From Nilaparvata lugens (lineage: Eukaryota > Arthropoda > Insecta > Hemiptera > Delphacidae): a stretch of 64,000 nucleotides of DNA. The translations under genes were made by a program, and so were the position numbers. Positions within the stretch are counted from its first letter, which is position 1. Every line of letters starts with the position of its first letter. The DNA lies in the NCBI RefSeq assembly GCF_014356525.2, contig NC_052508.1, positions 51,766,442 through 51,830,441 on the forward strand, read 5' to 3'. The notes beneath the pieces are model-generated. The model ran no database searches. It was not told the DNA's origin and saw only the letters and a list, made by a program, of their open reading frames with translations. Positions 31,101 through 40,000 of the stretch are shown piece after piece.

Positions 31101-33608
31101 TGATTTTCAACTATTTAACAAAATTCGGTTTGAACTGTCCCTATTGTTCTATTCCTATCAATTTTTTGTAAAATTTGTGTAGGCCTATTATAAAGTAAAT
31201 TAATAATGAGAGATAACATCATTTCATTCAATCGTCACATGGCAAGAATAGAGTCTCCAAAAAGCGCCATGTTGAGTAGGTTTAATCAGCTTCAAGATGT
31301 AGTAGACCACACTTTGCTCTTTTAAAGAAATTAATTAATCAGTTTAAATTCTCTGAGAATTGCGTTGGCATGTTCCATGTTGGATGAATATTTGTCCAGA
31401 AATAAATTACCAAATAAATATTTTAATTTGAACCCACACATGATTTTGCCAGTTAAGAAGTGCCACTCGGCCATTGCTGGATGCTTAGTTCTGGCAACGC
31501 TGATGCATTCCAAAGCTTTGAAAAATCCCGCCACTCCATACTCCATAAAGGTCCAAGCTTTGACTCCATAAATTCCCGATCTTTGCTTGTCTTCCATTGC
31601 AACCAGCTCAGGAATTTCAGAAAGCAGCTGAAATTTATTATTAGTAAATTTATTTAACAGTCCTGTGAGCCATCACAAGAATAATCATTGTAAACTTCAT
31701 CAATCCATTCATTCATTCATTCATTTATTAATACTTGAATTGAAGACCTCTTCAAACTCAAAAATTGTGTAATAACAGAGCGTTCCAAATCTGTCAAGCC
31801 TCTCTTGCTGATTCCATAAACAAATAATGTTAAAACATTTCCATGGACATAATCAATAAATTCATTTTTTGTCATATCACTTTAAAATGTCGCATTGGAT
31901 TAATGGGAAGCATTGAATCCGGCTTGAAGCGCAAACCTTTTTGATCGACAAACTCTCTTTTTTGCGTGGACTAAAACTCCGTAGAATTGTGTATAATCAA
32001 TTTAATCAGAATTCAATTCTGAAAATGTGGTGTGAATAGTAATCATAAAAACGCAAGTTTTATTTTAATTTGAATAATTATAGAGTAGACATCAACTTGC
32101 CAGTTTTTCAAACAAGTCCGTTGCAAGCTAGCCACTTTCTGCGTTGCAAGAAGCAAAAAGAAAAAGGTAGGTACGGTACTGTAGTCTTGTTTTTGAAAAA
32201 AAACTTCTATAAAAGTAGCGATTTAAACAAAACATTATAAAAGGAGGCAATGAATTCTCAATAGATAGATAAATCAAACAGTAACTACCTCTTTAGCTTT
32301 AGCTACAAATCCACATTTGAATAGAGCAAAAGCTTTGGAGCCCAAATAAATGTAGTTGATTGCTTCACTGATGGATAAAAAGTCTTTTTCTTTACATGTG
32401 CCAGTTTTGAGACTGTCCATCCATGTCTCACACTCTAGAACATTCTTCAATGCACTCTCAGTATCATATTTGATAAGTTCTTGAGCCAGTGTCAAATAAC
32501 AACAGAAACTGTGGGAAAAATAAAACAAAGTAGAATAAAAATAGTGCCAATTAACAGAATATCCATCATAAATAATAAAACTCCTGGGTTAAAATTGATA
32601 ATAGAACTATTTCTTCATTCACAATAAGATAATTTGAGACTTTAGCTTCGTATCAATCAAATAAAGAAGAAATCTAATAAAATACAGAAAAACTCGTTCA
32701 AAGCTTCATACAAGAAATTTTATAAACATTTGAAGATTAAACCAAATTGCAGCTGTTAAGTGGAAAAAGATGAAAGTTGAAGTGATTTTTTTTATTTTGG
32801 GAGTTGAAGCATGTTTCTAAAATACACCCTTTGACAAATTCTTGGATCTGTCATTTTAAATTTAAATTCATGTTTTGAAAAGGGGAAATGGTCAAGTAAT
32901 GTAAGACATAATTTTCTAGGAAATTTTTACTTAAATGATGACAAGACCCGCACATCAATATCCCAAACTGTTTTGAAGATATTCTAATTTGAAAACACTA
33001 TCAAATCAAGGAAGATGTTTACTTTCAAATTGTTTTGATCCAAGTTTGAGTCACTCATTATAACTTTTGCTCCCATCTTCAACACTTCGAACAGTGAAAT
33101 TTGATAGGTCAGATTTTCAACGTACTTATTTCAATTCAATTTTATTTCACCGAAATGAGAAAATAATAAAAAATTGTGACAGTTAAACAAAAACAATATG
33201 AAATGCCTACATTGGTAAAGTGGATTCAAGTTTCTGTTCTTGTAAATTTGTCTTCAAGTTTGCAAAAATTAATCATTTTAGAAAGCTTAAATTCAAGGAA
33301 ACTTGACTAATGTAAACGCCAATTAAGAAATCGCAATCAAAAAGCTGGAAAAAGATTTTCAACACTAACCTTTTGAATTCAAGCTGAGTTTCCGTATCAC
33401 GCAACTCTTTCAACTTTCTCTTGAAATCGGCTACAACAAGTTTTGGATTGTCGCCTTCTGGTCTCGATTGCTGTGGATTCCAATTGAACGGAATATCCAG
33501 AAATGCTAAACGGTGCTCGATTTTAGATTTGTCATTGTCATCAATGCGACAGGAACCCAATCCACTAGAAAGCTCTTCCAATTCACTTTCGGGGAAAGCG
33601 GACGCCAT
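17530..33608 (-). CDS. TPR protein with RG/RGG-rich C-terminal tail (7 coding exons, ~980 aa)
   Basis: Rebuilt from splice sites: join of 33608-33370, 32508-32289, 31627-31438, 30520-30286, 25105-24916, 22066-21809 and 19140-17530 on the minus strand. All introns are GT-AG, phases agree and the total is 981 codons including TAG. ATG 33608 (MASAFPESELEEL) is chosen as start; an acceptor just upstream (TTTATTTCAG) implies a 5' non-coding or short coding exon that I did not find. Residues about 60-440 are helical with TPR-like spacing, for example LAVQAIEEALHLTSDNPLIN then HYAGLIYYRY, and YRTAYKLNPENAGYTLYIAQ. The pattern recalls IFIT-type proteins, but that is a resemblance, not an identification. 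From about residue 525 the chain becomes RGG/RG and SR/RD-rich, then Asn/Ser/Lys-rich to the end. Function unknown; RNA association is inferred from the RGG tail. Confidence 0.8.
17741..17904 (-). repeat. Perfect 81-bp in-frame tandem duplication in exon 7
   Basis: The 81-bp unit starting TCTCCACTGTTACTACAAAG at 17741 is repeated from 17822 without a visible mismatch. 81 bp is 27 codons, so the frame is kept and 27 residues are doubled. Confidence 0.95.
19355..21088 (+). pseudogene. LINE ORF2 remnant, RT to 3' tail, inside intron 6
   Basis: A long, nearly readable RT on the strand opposite the host gene. Blocks in order: GMNGLNTSILKIA, IPVFKKGNKANIENYRPICI (19516-19575), a stop at 19589, DQYGFRKNLSTSDNV, RAFDFSKAFESVKHNIL (from about 19759), YGVPQGSILGPLLF, catalytic LLFADDLG (about 20037), then thumb LKFLGIMLDSNLNWKKHIDY. 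After frameshifts around 20390-20530 the C-terminal NYHTRGRLNLR and SIKLFNELAPEVR blocks follow (to 20825). An AATAAA (21059) and a (TTGA)n tail (about 21068-21087) mark the 3' end. Few lesions, so a relatively young but inactive jockey/CR1-group element; the endonuclease half is absent. Confidence 0.88.
21127..21245. repeat. Partial copy of the foldback family at 45480-46093
   Basis: CTCATATATCAAAACGTAAC, TTTTTTGATAACTTGATAGTA and AAGTATCACCAGTAAAAAGT parallel the right arm at about 45957-46080 (CTCATATCTCAAAAAGTAAT, GATAGCTTGATGATA, AATATCACCAGTAGAAAGT). Only one arm is present. Confidence 0.6.
21645..21733. repeat. CTGTCAGCA hairpin MITE, copy 1
   Basis: AAACTGTCAGCATTTGTTGA and ...AGTGCTGACAGTTTAAAT form inverted ends around a core with GAATGGGAAGTATTGATGTTA, a core also seen (reversed) at 52521-52599. 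Lies in the last-exon-proximal intron of the TPR-RGG gene. Confidence 0.75.
21809..22066 (-). CDS. TPR-RGG gene, coding exon 6
   Basis: Acceptor ATTTTTTTCAG|GAT, donor GCTAAA|GTAAGT; exactly 86 codons. Encodes DNIKGLIYLERAARQRNIPA, a WTKALQHEDYNSSILTEMAS helix and YFFKKDNVFRAWDHLKKV, the last TPR-like units. Confidence 0.85.
22650..22900. other. GC-rich island of unknown nature
   Basis: Sequence such as AGGCGCCGCGTTAGTCACGG and CCAACGCGCGGCTACCGGTA contrasts sharply with the AT-rich surroundings. No open frame with a domain and no tRNA or rRNA motif that I recognise. Probably transposon UTR sequence inside intron 5 (between coding exons 5 and 6). Confidence 0.4.
23130..23480. repeat. Diverged internal repeat (GTCTGGAACA / GAAAGTGCGT) patch
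   Basis: GAAAGTGCGTGAAG...CAATCTGGACATGC (about 23148-23181) recurs as GAAAGTGCGTAGGG...CAATCTGGAACTGC (about 23297-23334), with GTCTGGAACA twice between. It ends at ATTGATTGATTGAGTACTTTA, which reads as a LINE 3' tail on the minus strand. Confidence 0.4.
24037..24217. repeat. 27-bp minisatellite, about 6.7 copies
   Basis: The unit AGTGCCCTCCCAGATAGAGT plus GGGGTAG repeats with exact 27-bp spacing (GTGCCCTCCC at about 24046, 24073, 24100, 24127, 24154, 24181, 24208). It lies in intron 5. All open frames here (for example a nine-residue PTLSGRALY repeat on the minus strand) are by-products of the period being a multiple of three. Confidence 0.95.
24916..25105 (-). CDS. TPR-RGG gene, coding exon 5
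   Basis: Acceptor GCTTTTCCAG|G, donor GTGCAG|GTCAGT. Encodes GRTAFGMVKLPEPYKRIDLA and the clearest TPR of the protein (VQAIEEALHLTSDNPLINHY). It is separated from exon 4 by a 5.2-kb intron holding a Penelope-like and a Tc1/mariner-like element. Confidence 0.85.
25796..25921. repeat. Palindromic junction of two Penelope-like terminal repeats
   Basis: The arm 25796-25857 (ATTTTATTGATAGTTAGAAA..) and the arm 25862-25921 (..TTTCTAACAATCAATAAAAT) are complementary over about 60 bp with only a few mismatches, centred near 25859. Confidence 0.9.
25934..26733 (+). pseudogene. Penelope-like ORF, C-terminal RT end plus GIY-YIG endonuclease, two stops
   Basis: One reading frame covers the C-terminal part of a Penelope-like polyprotein. 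NFLDLRI, FRKSTHTDVIIP, HKLAAFNSMVYRALTIP and IKQIAVTNGYEES are the characteristic post-palm blocks. They are followed by a cysteine-rich linker and the GIY-YIG nuclease core (GVYKLECGDC with YVGQTGRS). Only two in-frame stops interrupt it: TGA at 26480, where Arg is expected (a CGA to TGA change fits), and TAG near 26504. The frame then continues with NFAEHLITNNHKI to TAA. The RT palm with its catalytic aspartates is missing (5' truncation), so the copy cannot move by itself. Confidence 0.88.
26913..26968 (+). promoter_or_regulatory. CCAAT-CCAAT-TATA promoter-like block in the Penelope-like element
   Basis: CCAAT at 26913 and 26939 and TATAAA at 26963 lie in a GC-richer patch just upstream of the right terminal repeat. 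The spacing suits an RNA polymerase II core promoter reading rightward into the repeat. Sequence resemblance only. Confidence 0.4.
27624..28130. repeat. Left terminal inverted repeat of the Tc1/mariner-like element
   Basis: Shares GATAGTAGAGG, TGGTGAAATACACC-type and GAGGAGAGAACTAATAACTC blocks with the complement of 29491-30037. Ends at CAAATAAAAT (28121-28130). Confidence 0.85.
28204..29264 (-). pseudogene. Tc1/mariner-type transposase, frameshifted
   Basis: From ATG 29264 (MAGNFRHYSYSELADMHLMY) the frame slips near 29205 into EARRLYQDYFPNRVCPS and an HTH region with GRPRSTMT and STRELSEQFNVNQSIIWRIL. A second break near 28840 has lost about 15 residues. The catalytic part follows: FLTTVLFTDEAHFTR (first D), NIWAGIIGDHLLRF, MHDGAPAHF (second D), a third frameshift near 28500, then WPARSPDLNPSDFYLWG (third acidic position) and the C-terminus QNNGDHFEHHL. 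All three catalytic aspartates are present, but at least three frame breaks kill the gene. The N-terminus resembles the paired-helix domain (DUF4817 type) common in insect Tc1/mariner-like transposases; exact DDxD spacing is blurred by the frameshift. Confidence 0.88.
29491..30037. repeat. Right terminal inverted repeat of the Tc1/mariner-like element
   Basis: Imperfect complement of 27624-28130, from ATTTTATTTGCAATCAGCTA-type sequence to ...GAATCACTCTG. Confidence 0.85.
30286..30520 (-). CDS. TPR-RGG gene, coding exon 4
   Basis: Acceptor TAATTTTCAG|CG, donor TACAT|GTAAGC. Encodes RIRHVKFPFMVVSDEEENF, YRTAYKLNPENAGYTLYIAQ and an ECRYDREQHREALERVDKMN helix. A TPR-like unit. Ends in phase 2; AT plus G of exon 5 gives Met. 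Confidence 0.85.
30776..31448. repeat. Tandem segmental duplication (341-bp period) covering the end of exon 3
   Basis: 30776-31107 and 31117-31448 match with about six differences. The right copy contains the last bases of coding exon 3 and its splice donor; the left copy carries the same exon end (ACACATGATTTT) without the rest of the exon. Confidence 0.9.
31438..31627 (-). CDS. TPR-RGG gene, coding exon 3
   Basis: Acceptor AATAAATTTCAG|CTG; donor chosen at ATGT|GTGGGT because it keeps the frame into exon 4. Encodes LLSEIPELVAMED... and GIYGVKAWTFMEYGVAGFFK, then EWHFLTGKIM. The exon end and its donor lie in a 341-bp duplicated segment whose other copy has the better donor ATGT|GTGAGT. Confidence 0.75.
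32289..32508 (-). CDS. TPR-RGG gene, coding exon 2
   Basis: Acceptor TTTTTCCCACAG|, donor AAAGAG|GTAGTT. Encodes residues about 80-153, with CYLTLAQELIKYDTESAL and NYIYLGSKAFALFKCGFVAK helical pairs. Ends in phase 0. Confidence 0.8.
33127..33240 (-). repeat. Probable LINE 3' end, reverse orientation
   Basis: Minus-strand reading ends in ...GGTGAAATAAAATTGAATTGA, the AATAAA plus (ATTGA)n style of LINE tails. It lies between coding exons 1 and 2 of the TPR-RGG gene. No RT attached. Confidence 0.4.
33370..33608 (-). CDS. TPR-RGG gene, coding exon 1
   Basis: The exon continues 5' to the acceptor TTTATTTCAG| near 33636. Coding is taken from ATG 33608; the preceding in-frame codons (LVKTIFGE) are also open, so an upstream coding exon is possible. 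Donor AAAAG|GTTAGT. Ends in phase 2; AG plus T of exon 2 gives Ser. Encodes residues 1-79, an acidic start then a KRKLKELRDTE helix. Confidence 0.75.
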
Positions 33609-33789
33609 TTCCCCAAAAATGGTTTTTACCAATCTGAAATAAATTTACCAAATGTTTTAGATAGATATAGCTTTAATACCTTCTGTTTCATCCATTACCA
33701 TCACTTGTGTGATCTTTGGTGCCATAAAATTCAATTTCAATACACGTAATTACACAGACAACTATTCAGATGGCAGATGAAACAGTTTA

Positions 33790-34745
33790 AATGAAAGTTC
33801 AAATCATCATTCACAAATTAATTTACATTATGATATGCCTTGTCACTAAGCAGCTTCCTGACAGTACTCTTGAAGGCGGCCTCATCCAACTGCTGCACAC
33901 CAAAAGGCAGCTTGTTAAAGAATTTCAGGGCAGAAATTCTATAACTGGCCTGTGATCGGTGGAGTCGTCTCCTGGGGACATCTCCTGGTGTTGTAGTAGT
34001 GATGGTTACTGCAGGAAGCCAGAGTATGCAGTATCTTCTTGACATACACCAGACACAGAAGGATGTAATGGCTGATGACCGTCAGCACACCAAGACGAGC
34101 AAGGATGCTCGCTGCCTGTTATGATTCTAACAGCCCTCTTTTGCAGCCCCTTCCAAGTGATCCCAAAGAAGCAATTTTTAGATGATGTGGCAATGGAAGA
34201 GAGCGTGATACATTATTACAAGATACTTTTCAGTCACCAGGCCCCTCATCTCAAGCATCTTTAGGAAGCAAATGCGGGAGAGTCGCCTGGTTACCTGCTG
34301 TAGCCTATATGACCTGTGACTGTTCCAGCTGAGATTGCAGTCCAAGTCGAAACCCAACACCTTCACTGGATTCTCAGGGTCACGCAGTTCTTGTGACAAA
34401 CTGCAGATGATCTCTGGGTCTTGTCCTCATTCAGCTGGAATAGATTAGCAAGGAACCACAAAGTGACAGTTCGAATATGCTCTGCAGATGCCTCCGCTCC
34501 AGCTCAGCACCCGACGACAGTAGAGATGTATCATCTTCGAACATCAGAGAGGAACCGTGGTCGTGAAGGTCATTCATCATGACTAGGAACAGTGTAAGCC
34601 CCAGCACTGATCCCTGAGGAACACCAAAAATCACTGGAAGAGTCTGGGAGTTTGCATCACCGAGGGAGATAAGTTGAGTCATTCCAGAAAGGTATGAACT
34701 CAAGATTAAAAGAGCTGAGTCCCTTAGACTATGGAAACTCAGCTT
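33790..34745 (-). pseudogene. LINE ORF2 3' half, frameshifted, reverse orientation
   Basis: Minus-strand pieces in order: FGVPQGSVLGLTLFLVMMND (34640-34580) with the catalytic block degraded to MFEDDTS (A to E before DD), then NPVKVLGFDLDCNLSWNSH (about 34370-34310) and the C-terminal RISALKFFNKLPFGVQQLDE block ending near 33818. It parallels the element at 7330-9085. Frameshifts lie between the pieces and the 5' half is missing. It sits just upstream of the TPR-RGG coding start. Confidence 0.85.
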
Positions 34746-34759
34746 TCTAAGTAAGAATT

Positions 34760-35060
34760 ATGACTGTCTAATAGTAGATGAGATCTAACAATAGATCTAC
34801 TATTTATGATTTTACTTTACATAAGATGAAATTTCTAATAATTAATTTACCGTATTCTAAATCTTGATATATTTATTCTTTTTTAGAATTTTTATTATTT
34901 TTCACTTGTAGCCTATATTGTGGTTAATACTACCAAGTTCATCAATGTTTTTTTTCAAAACATACTGAATAGGAAAAAAGTAAGAGTAAATTTTCAACTG
35001 CTAAGCTCATCAATTGTTTTCTTGAATTATTTTTTTTCCAGTAGACCAATTAGACTCAAG
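34760..35060. other. Intergenic stretch without recognised feature
   Basis: AT-rich, nothing supported. A promoter of the TPR-RGG gene could lie here or farther upstream. Confidence 0.4.
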
Positions 35061-35065
35061 TTATA

Positions 35066-35202
35066 GTGCCGGTTAAATTTTAATCGTGATTAATTCCACG
35101 AGAACCAATCAGAGAAGCAGTCTTTTCAAAAAAGGCTTCTCTGGTTGGTTCTCGTAAAATTAATCACGGTTAAAATTTAACCAGCTTTTGTGCAACCGGG
35201 CC
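35066..35202. repeat. Hairpin MITE (GGTTGCACAAAAGCCGG type), copy 2
   Basis: GTGCCGGTTAAATTTTAATC and GGTTAAAATTTAACC..GTGCAACCGGGCC are the inverted ends, with an inner hairpin GAAGC..AAAAAAGGCTTC. The left tip is shorter than in the other copies. Confidence 0.85.
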
Positions 35203-35954
35203 ATGATCATTATGTTATGATAAGATTATCTAAAAGAAAAATTACTATAAATAATAAAATAATTCTCCCACCGAAATTGAAAAAAAAAAATTTCAACTTG
35301 AGACTGGTAGAAATGTAGATGTAGCCTTAGGGTGTGATCACATTGGATGCGTATATAAGAAATTACACGATTGGTTATGCATGATCAAGTTAGAATGCTG
35401 ATAAGAAACAAAAATTAATTTGGAAAGAGCAATAAGAACACTCATACTAAAAGCTTGCACTTGTTCGTTGCGTTCAGATCACTGATCAGTCTTCAGTGTG
35501 AGCAGCTAGGCTACATGCACGTCACAACGTGTTTCAATGGCATTTTCCAAAAATTTGTTTTTTGGCTCAAACCTGATTAAACGTGCACTTAAACATAATA
35601 CAAATTCAATGTGACCACAACCTCATCAGCTTAAATTAAAGGCAATTAATTGGTTAGATATACATAAGAAATTATAACAAAAAATTTATTCATCATGTTT
35701 AGACCTGGTTTTTAGGTTAGCTTGTCTAATATTAGACTAGTTAGTCAACTTACGAATTGTTGTGCAATTATTCAAACAACCCCTCGTTAAATACCTAACA
35801 AAGATTTTATGCAATAGGTTTAAGAAGAATCATTTTGTAAAGAATTTAGAATTCTAACTATTGGCGTGTAATGTAAATCCAATTTTTATTTTCACTCACT
35901 GCGACTTGCAAACTTGCGAAAACTTGCGAAATGAATTTTCATAAGAAGAATAAT

Positions 35955-36060
35955 AGTAAACAAGACGTTGGCGCATGCGCTCTGTATTAAATGGTAGTTC
36001 CATCAATAGCCACTTGGCGTGACTGAAAAGCGGGCAAAATCAAATTATTTATGCCCCGCA
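35955..36060. repeat. Dispersed ~90-bp module with GCGCATGCGC, copy 2
   Basis: GGCGCATGCGCTCTGTATT, GGTAGTTCCATCAATAGCC, ACTTGGCG and AAAAGCGGGCAAAATCAAA follow the same order as at 6935-7035. GCGCATGCGC is a perfect NRF-1-type palindrome. It lies 2.3 kb upstream of the TPR-RGG coding start. Confidence 0.5.
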
Positions 36061-36758
36061 TTTACCTGTTAGCTACAATATTTTGTTAAATACTAAAAGT
36101 ATATAATTTGTACTAGCAATCCAAGAGTGATAAAATATTTATAACATTTCATACTCTATTAATTTAAAGTCAACAAAATCAGCATGGGGGTTCAGAGAAT
36201 CAACTGAGTAGATTAATTAATTAGTTTTGAGAAACAAGTTTAGTTTTTGCCTCACTTTGCAAAATATTCTATGGCTTTCCTGTTATTTGATCATGAATAC
36301 ATTTTTAACACAAATAGGCCTATGTTGGATTGAATTCTGCTTTAAAAAAATTTGAGCGCTAAGGAGGGGCCATGGCTTTTATATTCTCAAAAAAATATGT
36401 TGGCTCTGTTACATTTAGACTTGAATAAGATTTACGCCGAGCCTCATTTACTCAGGTTCTTTTTTTATTTTACTAAAATTTCGGTCAACTGGAATAGTTA
36501 CTATAATCTCCTATACAATTTAATAGTTTCTGGGGTTCTCTGTATGGAGTAAGAACACGACGAGTGAGGTGCACTGATCGACCCACTTGTTCAGTAATTC
36601 AATAATCTCCATCCATGACTAGCATTTGCTAGATAGAATGCGTCAAAAATTATCATTCATAGTTCTCAAAATTGTATTGCCTCTTCATCCAGGGAGTAGA
36701 GAGCCAGACTCACAAGCCTCTCCCGAAGTGCCCTCTCAATAAATACAGTACTTTCTCC

Positions 36759-37051
36759 TCATGCAGCAAAAATGTCAAGTTCAGAACTACTGTAATAAAT
36801 ATAAAAAACTAATAAGCTCAGAACCAATTGTATATGGACAGTTGGACATATTTCAACCAGTATATTTGTCAATTTTGATAAAAACATTCTATAAAGCTTC
36901 CACATAGCCTTTTCTTTGATTTCTTTTTCCTCTTTCCTTTGAAAATTGGTTCCCTCTGGAATGCAATTAAAACGATCAATTCCAGCATATAATTCGATTA
37001 TTTCTCTGCAAGTGTCAGCCAGTGAATCGGCAAATGGAACAGAGCTGAATC
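36759..37051 (-). CDS. Orphan exon-like reading frame, unknown protein
   Basis: On the minus strand CTTTTACATTTTAAG| precedes 37051, and a frame opens for 96 residues after two leading bases: SSVPFADSLADTCREIIELY, AGIDRFNCIPEGTNFQRKEE, KEIKEKAMWKLYRMFLSKL, then less protein-like sequence to TGA. The amphipathic helical character and the acceptor suggest a real exon ending somewhere between codon 55 and the stop. I do not recognise the family. Splicing onto coding exon 1 of the TPR-RGG gene is conceivable (a phase-2 donor AGAAT|GTTTTT would fit), but the donor is weak. Confidence 0.4.
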
Positions 37052-40000
37052 CTTAAAATGTAAAAGAAAATTTAACTTGAGTTTTATACGAGTGACGGAT
37101 GCTGTTTGCGTTTAAAAAACACTAGTCTATTCCTATGAACAAATGTAGCTAGGCCTACTTCAAGAGGAAGTAAATGACTGGAACCGTAAGATAAATAACC
37201 AACTTAATTTTGATTTTCCTGCACTGGTGCTCAATATAACTACTAACTATTTTCCGTTGTCATGCTGCAAATCTGGAGTATTGCAGTCTTCTAAATAAAA
37301 TAATATTGACTTACAAGAGGGAGTGAGATCCTCAGCTTACAGCAGTAAAGCTCAGACAGCTTTCTTTTACATTTTAAAACTTGTGTATAGGTAATTTTTA
37401 CCTTACCCCTAGAACAAAATGCTAAATCTTATAGGCTATAAGTGATAGAAAATATCCATGATAAACCCTCAAGGCTGTTTTGAGATTTGAATTTGATTCA
37501 ACAGTCAGAGTAAAGAGAGCATTGTACAGTATTTCGTGAAGTTTTACTATGTGCTTATCCCACTTTTCCCTTCAGTTTCATCCCCAGAAACCTTGTTGCA
37601 TCCGAAACAAGACACTCCAATCCCATCACCGATGAGTCATATTCTATAATATAAAGTACCATAGATAATGTAGGAACAAAGCAAGTATAACTATGGGTCG
37701 GTCATCTTTATCCAAACATAAAATAATGTACAATTTTATAATGCAGCCAAATATCACAATTAAAATTTACTAATTCTTTCAAACTCACCATAGGAAGTGA
37801 AATCAGACATTCCTGCGATATGAAAGACTGAAGTTTCTATGAAACAATATCATGTTTCTTTTGGCGCAAAAATTGATCCAATATCCCGGTCACTTTGGCC
37901 GTTACTAGCCTACTGTTATAAGCTACAAAAAATGCTCCTTTCTTCAGAATATTATCGAAAAAATTTGTGTCCTTTTCCAAGTCCGTATGAATCTTATCAG
38001 CACATAATATATACCAGTACCTACTGCTGAAGCACTAATTGGATTCAATTGAAAAAGTTAAGTTCTTCAAGTCTATTTATATGTTAGCGTCTTACTTGTT
38101 AAAAAGCTGGAAAATACTGTACGGAAACTATTTTTGTATTATATTAGTGCAAAAGAAACTTCGATTGTCACAATGGAAAAAATACAAGATTATTTATCAA
38201 CATATAGGTCAATAATTAATGGTACATGACATGTACATGTACTTGTAAGCTGAACCAGAAAATATCGATACATAGCTCGTTTTTATAAAATTCTCCACAG
38301 GGCTTGTTACCAGAAATACCATTACATTGGAAAAATATGAGAAAAATTGCAATCTTTTTTTAAAAAATATGCTTTATTGAAAAAGCTATAAAATATTTAA
38401 CAACAACACAATAATCAACAAAAACGCATGATTTACTTCAATATAAAATGGGAATGTCTTTCGATGAATCCACCTTCTAACTATTGGGAAAAAGCAACTA
38501 TTCTTACTACAAACCGGCAAAGAAAATAGTCAACAGTTTAAATAACAACAATCAAGAAGCCCAATGTGTTCAAACATATTTTTCAAACACTAAAAAGTCA
38601 ACAAACATCAAAAGTTGGCAAAAAGCATTATTAAACTAATCACTTACTTATCTTATGAATGACAACTGGATGATACAAATACAAAGGCCAATAAGTTATC
38701 ACTCAAGCACTTTTGCGAATGAGCCTACATGCTGCTTATTACTAAAATTTTGTCACTTTTAACTATGATAATGACAAATACATACACATTATCAAGACAA
38801 TGGTAAATATTACATCAATCTATTTATACTCCAATTACTTATCGTCCATCTGATTCATCCAATCCAATCTATCCGAATTTCAATTATTTCGTTGAAACGT
38901 GTGAGATGAAAGCTTTTAAAAAGGAAAAGGAAGAGTCACCACTTCCAAAAAAAGTTGAGGAACATGAAAACTGTGACGTAATTTCTTGCCACATTTTAAG
39001 AAGATCACTTGACTTTGACTTGAAAGCAAAAACTGGATAAACAAAGCCAATCAGTGACAATTGGACTATCATTATTGATTAGAATAAATTGTAAAGCTCA
39101 AAAAATCCTCATCCAGAATATGGTAAATATTTTTCGAAAATCATCATGTACTTGAATAGAAATTTTTAAATCTATATCCAACTTTAAGGTCGTTTTAAAA
39201 TAAATTTCTTAGAAACAATAGGAAAATTATTTTTTTCAACCCTTTTGATAAGATAGTTTGATAGCCTAAATAATTAATAGCTTTCATGAAAAATTCTAAT
39301 AGTTCAATGAAAGTGATCTAGAATCTACTATTGAATGTTATTAAAATATTGTATTAGAAATTAATAATTGTTTTCAATCTGGAAGTTTGTCCTCATAGCA
39401 CATTATTGGACACTGTAATTGGCAAAAGTTGTACTGCTTATTACACATTCATAATTATCGTTTTAAAGCATTTCTTAATATCAGTAGCCTACCTACTACG
39501 CAGTTAGTTAACTAAACTAATGTCAAATAAAATAATAGGAATAACCTGTATTGTGACTAATTTTTTAGAAGGTGCACCAAGTTTCATAACTATGATCTTC
39601 ACAATTATTACTTTTTACATTAGTTGTATAGAATCATAAAAATTATTCATCGCTATTAACATGAAAAATTATTGAAAATAATGTGAGATGTTCATTATAT
39701 GGAATATGGTTTGGTGAGACAAGTCATGATAAACTTCCAACAGAATCCAAAATTATAATCAAAAATAGAATTTGTTTGATAATTTAATTTTCATATTCAA
39801 TGCACCTAATATTATGTGATAGATCTTCAATATTTCAAATGTATTACACAACGTTGACCACCTAGATAAGTATCATAAGATGAATACTGATAATAAATCA
39901 TCTGCTTACATAATTAAAATATGCTAGAATATGGTAATATTATCTTGAAGTAAAATACAATACCATAACAATGCATTTAATAAAAAACTTTTGGAAGGAA

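Noticed and set aside
17530..33608. Naming the gene as an IFIT orthologue
   Set aside because: The TPR spacing is suggestive, but I could not confirm family-specific motifs, and arthropod IFIT orthology is uncertain.
33370..36759. Joining the orphan exon at 37 kb to coding exon 1 of the TPR-RGG gene
   Set aside because: Only weak phase-compatible donors exist; not enough to extend the model.
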